DNA from: Amoebophrya sp. AT5.2
Lineage: Eukaryota > Sar > Dinophyceae > Syndiniales > Amoebophryaceae
Direction: 5' to 3'
Assembly: GCA_005223375.1 (NCBI GenBank)
Contig: RXOD01005241.1
Span: forward strand, 1 to 15,152
DNA: 15,152 nt
Each line of letters opens with the position of its first letter. Positions within the stretch are counted from its first letter, which is position 1. The translations under genes and the position numbers were made by a program. Under the pieces are notes generated by a model. The model had not been told where the DNA came from and did not search any database. It worked only from the letters and a program-made list of their open reading frames with translations. This document shows positions 8,560 to 15,152 of the stretch, piece after piece.

Positions 8560-9809
8560 TTATCGGCCGAGAGCGTCGACGTGCTGGGAGATTCGGTTGA
8601 AGTCCGCCGCGGCCTGGTTGGCCAGGCCGTCCGCTTGCTGCCGACTCCGCATGATGTCCGGCATCAGGTGCGCTGGCGGCTTCACCGTCACGGGCTGCGC
8701 GATCGGCTGCCCGACCTGAGAACATTCACAGACATGGTTCCTGGTTGTAAAAAGGGATACGTAACAGGAGGAGAGACGCACCCCATTGCGAAGATTGCAG
8801 CCGTTTCGTTGCGCTCTCGAGACATTGCGCTTGAGAATGCTCGCAGACTCGATAGGCACACGATGGCGTATGCCCTTATCTACTTAAGTACTTGAAACTT
8901 GCAAAACAACCCAGACACGGTTTCGACCCGCAATCCGGTTTGAGTTCCTCTCGTCGTCGCTGCGACGACGAAGCTTGTTGAGCTTCGTCATTGATGATGG
9001 GAGTTTTCGTCGTCGCGACGACGCATTTTCGTCGCGAGTTCCCATCGTCGTCTTGCGACGCTGGCAACTCAAACCTGGTTTCGGGACGAAACCAGGTTTA
9101 TGAGTTTCCTTGTTCCTCGTACCCAATACGTAGCTCCATCGGTTGACTACGTACAGTACCTGTCCGTGTAGTCGCTGTTTGTAGGCGACGAGGTCTGGGA
9201 AGAACGACATGGAGACGTGCTCCGCGGCGCTCCAGATGATGTAGATGAGGTAGACGAAGAAGCCGATGTTGATCAGCATCCAGAAGATCGCGAACGCATC
9301 CGTGAAGCCACACACCATCGAGCTCCCCATGCGCTGCAGGTCCACGGACACCACGGTACTGCACACGTCGCCCTCGAACAGCATCGCGATGAAGTACGCC
9401 GTGGTCAGCACGAGTTGCAACGAGAGGTAGTAGAAGTAGAAGCGGAGCTGGCCCTCGACGCGGTAGACGGCGCCCAGCCCAGCGTTTATCACGATGGGAA
9501 TGCCGATCAAACACCAAGCACCATAGAGAACCTGACGTGACAGTTGTCAACATATCCATCGCAATCTCAGTTTTTTTTAGTCTCCCTTTCAGAAGAAGAT
9601 TTCTGGGTCGATTAAGAAGTGCTCCTGGAGGCGGAAGACGTCGAGGATACCTGTGTCAGTGGTGGTATTTTCACGCCCCCTATGGAGATGACCTCTGTGG
9701 AGGAGACGAGCGCGACGGTCGCGATGGCCTGGATGAGATTGATCAAGCAAATCACCTCCACGCCGAAAAGCAGCGTGAAAAACCCACAGCAATTGTTCGC
9801 CGGCTTCAT
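8560..9809 (-). CDS. Four-span membrane protein, three exons, alveolate-type family of unknown function
   Basis: Exons are 9809-9651 (53 codons), 9531-9160 (124 codons) and 8715-8560 (51 codons plus TAA), giving 228 residues. Both junctions are phase 0 and fall between Gln (CAG) and Val (GT-). The start is an ATG. The N-terminus carries a CCGFFTLLFGVE motif before the first membrane segment (about 11-35). Further segments are at about 55-75, 84-105 and 133-155. The cytosolic C-terminal tail is polar, Pro/Gln-rich, and ends HVDALGR. The loop between segments 3 and 4 has two cysteines (in FEGDVCSTV and SSMVCGF), which could form a disulphide. The layout resembles a four-span family I associate with alveolates and other chromists; I know no assigned function. 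The splice model is supported by canonical GT-AG ends, frame continuity across both joins and the protein-like character of all three exons. If intron 2 is retained, the frame stays open to a stop at 8884, replacing the tail with a basic, low-quality extension. Confidence 0.75.
8716..9159 (-). other. Intron 2 of the four-span protein gene (GT-AG, 444 nt)
   Basis: The donor reads ACAG/GTACTG with the intron starting at 9159. The acceptor reads TTCTCAG/GTCGGG with the AG at 8717-8716, preceded by a modest pyrimidine-rich stretch (CCCTTTTTAC). The length is a multiple of three and both flanking exons are phase 0, but an in-frame stop at 8884 inside the intron prevents a through-read protein. Most of the half nearer the donor is occupied by the foldback element at 8919-9093. 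Confidence 0.7.
8919..9093. mobile_element. MITE-like foldback element inside intron 2
   Basis: Terminal inverted repeats of 28 bp at 8919-8946 and 9066-9093 align without gaps with 24 identities by my hand count. The 175-bp interior is built of nested palindromes. There are 9-bp arms around a single T at 8952-8970 and 9-bp arms around TGTTG at 8967-8989. A perfect 16-bp palindrome, CGTCGTCGCGACGACG, lies at 9008-9023. A further hairpin with perfect 13-bp arms and loop GGA occupies 9071-9099 and overlaps the right terminus. There is no coding capacity. I see no clear target-site duplication at the repeat ends. Non-autonomous DNA elements and introner-like elements look like this; the assignment is by structure only. 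Confidence 0.6.
9532..9650 (-). other. Intron 1 of the four-span protein gene (GT-AG, 119 nt)
   Basis: The donor is ACAG/GTATCC with the intron starting at 9650. The acceptor is CGTCAG/GTTCTC with the AG at 9533-9532. Removing it joins ...PPLTQ to VLYGAWCLIG in phase 0 and gives one continuous second membrane segment, whereas the unspliced frame reaches a stop within 13 codons. The intron contains an A-run and no strong pyrimidine tract next to the AG. Confidence 0.75.
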
Positions 9810-10548
9810 CTTGACCTTCTATCTCGTTGTCGTTTCAACTTTCAAGCAAAGGACCGGCTCCTCGTCCGGCGATCCTTTTGATTTCGTCCAGCCAGCTCCA
9901 GCAAAGCGTCGATTACCTTACTACTTCTCCCGTCGCCATCTTGTTGTGCCACTGCTCGTAGCTTCACTAAAAAAGAAGAGTAAAAAGATGAGTTGAACGT
10001 TATTACGGTACGACTAATAAAACGCCAACCTTAAAGCGTGGACTACTGGTCTAGTATCGCATCCCATGCGGTTGCGGACTCTCGCTCCTGTCCCCCTTCT
10101 GTGTTTGTCATCCTATTCCTAGGGGGGAAATGGAACAAACACGCTCAAGGTTATCGATTCTCTCCGTATACATTCATAGCCCCCTTTTGTTTCATCTCCA
10201 GTTCTTGTTCGCTCCTTGTTCTCTCCGGGCTAGTTAAGCGGAATTACTTTGCAGAATTTCAACAACAATATGCGCCTGACCCTGAGTAAGTACATCCTGT
10301 TCGTGAATACTGTAAAGCGCTGGGCATGACCTCCCGGTTCGTGTTGCCTGCCAGAATAACGAAAATCAAGATGCGCGCTCCGTGTAGCAAGTTCAAATTC
10401 AAAAGAAATTGAAGGGGTAGTCTTATGGACGCCATCAAGTTTGAGCCTTTTTCATACGCGTGGCGCGCAGGAGCTCCGTCTGCGGGGCGCTCCGCGGCCG
10501 CACTTCCCGTCTGTCTCTATCTCCTCCAAATCTGGTAAAGTATGCAAT
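9810..10548. other. Intergenic region between the coiled-coil gene and the four-span gene
   Basis: This is 739 bp with no supported gene. It must hold the 3' untranslated region of the coiled-coil gene and the 5' leader of the four-span gene. A plus-strand frame at 10038-10289 (83 codons) is unremarkable and matches no family I know. An AATAAA at about 10016-10021 is on the plus strand, where there is no gene to use it. I see no RNA gene. Confidence 0.5.
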
Positions 10549-13500
10549 TTATCTCCCGCCCGCCTCCACGTCCACGTGTCGTTCCATCACTTCGAGCTGC
10601 AGGCACAATCGCTCCAGCTGCTCGTCTCTGCCGCCGCCCCCCGTCCTTTGATGGGATTCCGATCGCCTCCGCTCGATTTCTCTGCGCAGCGCAGCGACTT
10701 GAGCTACCAACGGCATATCTCCGTGGACGCCGGAAACGTCGTCCGTCGTTGCTGACGTTAAGCTCTCCTGGCTCCCCGGAAGGCGAGCCGCTCCGCCTGC
10801 TCCTCCGCCGCGAAACAGCAAGGAGAAGGCACTCGACGCCGGGCGGGCGCCGGTCGAAGACGCGCCCCCGACGCTCGTTGCCGACGGCGGCGCCATCGTG
10901 ACGGCGCGAAGAGTGTTCTCGAGAATGGAGGACGAGGTTTCCTCCACGCGATGCAGCGCCTCCTCCAGCGTCGGGCGGTTCCCGTTTCCGTTTTGTGATG
11001 TGTTTGTGTTCCGAATTCGCGCTAAATCCGGTTCCACCGGAGGTAGCGGCGGGAACCGCGGAATTCGGATGCGCTGCAGCTGAGACTCGATACTGTCCGG
11101 GTCTAGCTCTTCTGGATCTTTTCCTACTTCTGCTTCGGCTATGGCAGGACGAGCCGCTGGAGGGGGGCCCGTGCTGGGGCTGTAGCCGGACGATGCGAGA
11201 CTGTTCCACGAGTCTGGCAACATGTAAGGAGGTCTGGCCCCTTCCGGGCCTCCAGCAGAATCATGATCGTCTCCAAGCCCGAGCTGCCGGAGCTCCAGGG
11301 TACGAGCTGGTCGACTGGAGAAAGGCTCCTCGGGACGGTGGTCCTCTTGTTCCAACTGGTGGTGCAGCGAATGCGAAGTGATGTGCTCTGGCGGTTGCGC
11401 CGCGGCCTGCAGCTCCGGGGGCGCCGCGTCTCCCTCAGGCGCGAGGGCACGCGGACGAGGAGCTGCCGCGGGCACTGGTGCGGGAACTGCGGATGAACCA
11501 TCATGAGATGCCACGTGGACGTCCACGCCATCAGTCCGGTCAGGTGGCTGAAGGTCCTCGGGGGTGGCGGCGCTCGCTGGCGAGGAGGGCTCCAGAAATA
11601 ACTCCGCGGACCCAGCCGCCGCGCTTCGGAAAGCCGCGCTCGCCAGCACCGGAGGGCTTGTTGTAGTTTGTTCACCGCGAGGACGGTCTGCTTGCTCCAA
11701 CGAGCCAACGTAAACGCCCGACTTTTGGTGTAGTACGTTGATGTTCCCACTGGGACTGGCAGTGCGACTCATTTTCGCGCCAGAAGCAGTTGAAGGCGTT
11801 TTGGTTTTCTTTGCCACCCCCCTGCTGCTTCCGCTCGCCGCGACACTAGGACCAGCACCTCCACCAGGGTCTACTTCTGAAAAAACGCGGGTTTTCAGCA
11901 CCGGCAAGTCTGACCATTCGGTGGCGGCGTCGGAAAACATGTCTTTTTCTCTGTCGGGCGCGCCGCCACGGCCGGAAGGAGAAGGGGACCCCGACCTCGA
12001 GCTGGCACCTACCCCGGCGGGAATGTCGTGTAGCGTCCAAGCGGGCGTAGTTGGTCCTGAAAATGCTGCCGCTGTCGCGCCTGCATTTTCCAACTCCTCC
12101 ACGAAATCGCGCAGCACTGCCTTCATTGCATTCTCCGCGGTGGCGACGACCCTGGCAATCGAACTCTCCACGTCCGTCGGGCCGGACGACCCGCCGATGG
12201 ACGATGCACTACTGCCCATAGCCGGCGCTAACTTCGCTCGGATGTCAAGTGCAGCGCGACTGAATATGCGCGTAATGCGCGCCGTGTGAAGGGACTGCAG
12301 GAGAGTCTTCGCGTCGAGCTCCGAAAGCCGTTTTCCGTCTGCTGTTATCGTCTCCAAGTCCACCTTCCGCGCCTCTCCGAGTGCTTCCTGAAGAGAGCGC
12401 ACCTGTTTCTTCACTTTCTCGTCCGGCGGAGGACCAATGCCGCGGCCCGAATTCCTTTTGAGCGCCAGGCATCGCTCCACGGCTTTCTTCAGCTGTTTCC
12501 CCTTCCGCTGCACGTCTTCGCGCAGCCGAGACTCGAACTGCGCGCGCAGGTAGGCCAGCTGCGTCGGCGCAAGCTTAGCGGACAGAAGCAGCGCGCTGCC
12601 TTTTTGCGTGGCCTTCTCGCGAACACTCGAGAGTTTTTCCAGCGCTTGCTCCTCGAGCTGGGCCCGTCTACCGCGATCCCGCATCTCCAATTCTGCAGCA
12701 GCCTTGCATGTTTCGACGCGGCGAATGAGCTCGGAAATGGTCGCCTGTGAATTTCTTGTCGTGGCGGTTGCAGTGCTGCCCGCGCAACCACGGCCCCCAC
12801 AACCCCATCCGCCCTCTGCCGCAACTTTGTCGGCCCTCGTAGCAGTATGCTCCGCGGCGGCGAGCGAGAGGTTGACTTGAGTTTCCAAGCTGCGCAATTC
12901 CGTCTCGATTTTCGGCGCCAAACCCAAGCCCTTAATCTGGTTGCGAAACTCGTCCACCACGGCCAGAAGCAACTCCAGGTCGGTGCAGTCCTGGGAACTT
13001 CTACGGCGCCGCCTTCGTCGCGAGCCGCGCGGCTGCTCCTTCGATGGTGAACAAGACGAGGCTGCAAGCTCTCCGCGAGCTGCTGGTGAAGGTGATGTCG
13101 AGCCCGGCCCGCCGGCGCGGGACGAATGTCGCGAACTCGGGCTTGAGGACTTCGCGACGTCAACATCATGACCATGATCAGCAGCATTCCATTTTCCTTT
13201 TTCCCCTGCTCGACGCAAGATTTCCAGAATCCTCGTGTTACTACCTAGCGCGTGCAGCACTCCCGCCGACTCCCCCGGCGTTCTCCCCGCGACTGCCTTC
13301 TCTTCGCACAACTGCAGCAAAACATCCCCCTGTTGCTGAAAAAGCCGCTCCAGATGCCGGTGCACGTTGGAAACCGTCTCGTGGTGCAACACCAGGACCA
13401 TGGCCTGGGCGTTGCAATCCAGCGCCTGGGTGACGGCCGCCGGCTGGAAGTGGTGGGTAGGATGCTCGGAAGCGGGATTCACCCCGTGGGGCGGAAACGC

Positions 13501-14379
13501 AGACAGCAATTGCTCGCGCTGCTGCACCAAACTCTCCTCGAGCTTCCGAATACTTCTCGGCTTCTTCTTTCGCTTTTCTTCGGAAGACGATGGAGAACGA
13601 GATGACCTTTTTCTTATTTTCGCAGCAGATTCAGCGCCAGCATGCGAAGGCACCGCCTGTATTCCCACTCCCATCGGCGGTTGAAAAGTCGCGAACTTTT
13701 TCTGCGGCAGGACTTGCGGATTGAGGTTCATCGGCTGCACGGGGTTCACATTCAGCTTCGCTGGCTGCATCCTCGTTTCCGGGCTCGCGTTGAAACCAAT
13801 GCTGAGTGGCGGGCCGAAGGAGCTCGCTCCGCCTCCTCCAATTGGAAGCTGCGGCCCGGGCCCGCGGAACGACGCACTCCACGCAGAGCGGACGGGACTA
13901 CTACTGCCACTAACTACCGCCGGTGCGGCTGCGGTTGCCACCGGCGGAACTGGGGCCAGGCCTCCGAAGCCTCCCGGATAGTAGAAGAGGTCACTCTCCA
14001 AAATGCCAGAAACCTGAGGTGGACTTGTGGCGGAGCTGCGAAGGCGATTGGCGACCGCGTTCTTTCCGGCTGCCGGTGATTGCACTTGCCGCAGCGCAAA
14101 GAATGGGGCGCTACTCGTACTAGCGGTGGCCGCCCCTCCTCCCGTGGTCCACGGCCTCGGCGGGGCCGTCGGATTCATCACGGCAACATTCGTTAAGGTG
14201 TCTTCCTCGTTTTCCTTTTGCAGGCGCTCTACCGACTCCGTAAGCGTGTCCAGATGCGCCGCCAGCTCGCGGATGCGCTCGTCTTTCTTGCCATTTTCGC
14301 GCCGCAGAGTCTCGTTGATCTGCATCAGGTGGCCAACGCCAATCTCCTGGCTGCTTGTCGCCGTGTGTACGCTCTGCAT
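10549..14379 (-). CDS. Large coiled-coil and disordered protein of unknown function
   Basis: The product is 1276 residues from the first in-frame ATG at 14379. The frame stays open 39 codons further up to an in-frame TAG at 14499-14497 without another ATG, so an upstream exon is possible but not required. I do not recognise the family. From the ATG, residues 19-60 form a charged heptad-like helix (QINETLRREN...LQKENEED). Residues 62-250 are Gly/Pro/Ser/Ala-rich. A basic cluster at about 254-278 (KIRKRSSRS... EEKRKKKPRS) is a plausible nuclear localisation signal. Helical segments occur at about 278-295, 316-362 and 382-392. An Arg/Ser-rich patch with eight consecutive arginines lies near 454-461. 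The longest helical region is about 465-692, rich in Leu, Glu, Arg and Lys. Residues 765-1135 are low-complexity. The C-terminus has a final coiled coil at about 1224-1271. This is a scaffold-like architecture seen in centrosomal, ciliary and nuclear proteins, but no specific role can be assigned. Confidence 0.75.
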   Translation of the reverse strand: MQSVHTATSSQEIGVGHLMQINETLRRENGKKDERIRELAAHLDTLTESVERLQKENEEDTLTNVAVMNPTAPPRPWTTGGGAATASTSSAPFFALRQVQSPAAGKNAVANRLRSSATSPPQVSGILESDLFYYPGGFGGLAPVPPVATAAAPAVVSGSSSPVRSAWSASFRGPGPQLPIGGGGASSFGPPLSIGFNASPETRMQPAKLNVNPVQPMNLNPQVLPQKKFATFQPPMGVGIQAVPSHAGAESAAKIRKRSSRSPSSSEEKRKKKPRSIRKLEESLVQQREQLLSAFPPHGVNPASEHPTHHFQPAAVTQALDCNAQAMVLVLHHETVSNVHRHLERLFQQQGDVLLQLCEEKAVAGRTPGESAGVLHALGSNTRILEILRRAGEKGKWNAADHGHDVDVAKSSSPSSRHSSRAGGPGSTSPSPAARGELAASSCSPSKEQPRGSRRRRRRRSSQDCTDLELLLAVVDEFRNQIKGLGLAPKIETELRSLETQVNLSLAAAEHTATRADKVAAEGGWGCGGRGCAGSTATATTRNSQATISELIRRVETCKAAAELEMRDRGRRAQLEEQALEKLSSVREKATQKGSALLLSAKLAPTQLAYLRAQFESRLREDVQRKGKQLKKAVERCLALKRNSGRGIGPPPDEKVKKQVRSLQEALGEARKVDLETITADGKRLSELDAKTLLQSLHTARITRIFSRAALDIRAKLAPAMGSSASSIGGSSGPTDVESSIARVVATAENAMKAVLRDFVEELENAGATAAAFSGPTTPAWTLHDIPAGVGASSRSGSPSPSGRGGAPDREKDMFSDAATEWSDLPVLKTRVFSEVDPGGGAGPSVAASGSSRGVAKKTKTPSTASGAKMSRTASPSGNINVLHQKSGVYVGSLEQADRPRGEQTTTSPPVLASAAFRSAAAGSAELFLEPSSPASAATPEDLQPPDRTDGVDVHVASHDGSSAVPAPVPAAAPRPRALAPEGDAAPPELQAAAQPPEHITSHSLHHQLEQEDHRPEEPFSSRPARTLELRQLGLGDDHDSAGGPEGARPPYMLPDSWNSLASSGYSPSTGPPPAARPAIAEAEVGKDPEELDPDSIESQLQRIRIPRFPPLPPVEPDLARIRNTNTSQNGNGNRPTLEEALHRVEETSSSILENTLRAVTMAPPSATSVGGASSTGARPASSAFSLLFRGGGAGGAARLPGSQESLTSATTDDVSGVHGDMPLVAQVAALRREIERRRSESHQRTGGGGRDEQLERLCLQLEVMERHVDVEAGGR

Positions 14380-15152
14380 TGCTGATGTCGAAGTTGTCTG
14401 CGGCCTGCTCACGTTTTGCTTCCTCGCGGTCGCGCCCAGCACTTGAGGCAGCCTACTACCTACTTGATCTTGAACTACTGTTACTGACGTCAACTTCTAG
14501 TTCTACCTCGCTGGCGCTGTCGTCACTCAATTCTCACTCAGGTTCAGGCAGCTGAAACTGAAAGTGCTAAAAACTTAAACCTTGTTCGACTTTCGTTGTT
14601 GTTTGTAGCTCCGTCGTCGATACCGTCGACAGGGAGAGCTTAGCGCACTTACTTTGAGAGCTCACTTTTGGTTTTGAGTCACGTCTGCATTTCTCTACCT
14701 CTCCCTTCCCTCATTTTTCGCTTTTCAGTTTCACGTCCCTTCCATGAAGAGAAACCGTCACAATCTGGAAAGCGATTCATTCTGTCATGGTATCCCGCGC
14801 AAATCGTCCGGCAAGAACCCTTGTCTTCCCACTCGCATCATTCGTGCACTTTCTTACGCCAGTTTCGATTTCGGCCTCGCCAGAGGTTGTTCTGCCCTGT
14901 GCGCAAGCGCACCATAAACAAAGACGAGTATTAAAACACAACGACAGTGTCCTGCGTATCGCAAAAATTATGTGTGGTTCATCCACATCCACATCCTCAT
15001 CCGCTGCTGTTCGTTAGATAAAATACAGATTTCCGTGACTCTGCATCATCTTCAATTCTAATTCATCATCCTCGTGCTGCGCGATGGGTAGTTAGAGCGC
15101 AGGCGCACGATCTAGCCGCGACCATCGATCATGATTCCGCGATGCGAAGGAC
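14380..15152. other. Upstream flank of the coiled-coil gene
   Basis: This is 773 bp holding the 5' region of the coiled-coil gene (minus strand) and possibly the end of whatever lies beyond the window. Several short frames on both strands are open for 60-90 codons, none with recognisable content. I find no tRNA, no spliced-leader relic and no clear CAG/GT donor on the minus strand that would define an upstream coding exon. Confidence 0.45.

Noticed and set aside
8468..8895. Alternative frames on both strands around the last exon of the four-span gene
   Set aside because: The frame ending at 8560 joins exon 2 in phase through a canonical GT-AG intron and gives a plausible tail; the others do not connect to anything.
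11139..13187. Minus- and plus-strand frames of 180-230 codons within the coiled-coil gene
   Set aside because: All lie inside one uninterrupted long frame and are mostly Arg/Ser/Pro-rich frame-shifted readings; no family features.
1..15152. Search for a CRISPR array, prokaryotic operon, tRNA, rRNA or dinoflagellate spliced-leader relic
   Set aside because: None was seen by eye; repeats are too few and irregular for CRISPR, and gene spacing and introns are eukaryotic.

Overview
The window looks like nuclear DNA of a eukaryotic microbe, most likely an alveolate of dinoflagellate affinity (a syndinian such as Amoebophrya would fit). Four lines of evidence support this. The proteins are long and full of Ser/Thr/Gln/Gly/Pro low-complexity stretches. 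One gene has two spliceable GT-AG introns. No ribosome-binding sites or operon-like packing are seen. All four credible genes lie on the minus strand, head to tail, separated by roughly 0.7-1.6 kb. The lineage call is an inference: no rRNA, spliced-leader or other marker gene is present.

Layout from left to right (all genes run right to left). Positions 1-1828 hold no convincing gene but carry two short direct-repeat clusters. Positions 1829-4594 encode a 921-residue, mostly disordered protein with a hydrophobic N-terminus and a C-terminal motif resembling a protein phosphatase 1 docking site. Positions 4595-6153 are intergenic and partly T-rich. Positions 6154-7830 encode an 11-segment membrane protein of the SLC52 riboflavin transporter type, the best functional call in the window. 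Positions 8560-9809 encode a four-span membrane protein in three exons, and its second intron contains a MITE-like foldback element. Positions 10549-14379 encode a large coiled-coil/disordered protein of unknown function. Positions 14380-15152 are the upstream flank of that gene.

The genes do not form an obvious pathway, and I see no defence system, CRISPR array, operon or biosynthetic cluster. The most unusual structure is the intron of the four-span protein. It carries a 175-bp element with 28-bp imperfect terminal inverted repeats (24 of 28 identical) and several nested palindromes, in a gene whose two introns both sit between CAG and GT. This is what an introner-type (intron-generating) element would look like.
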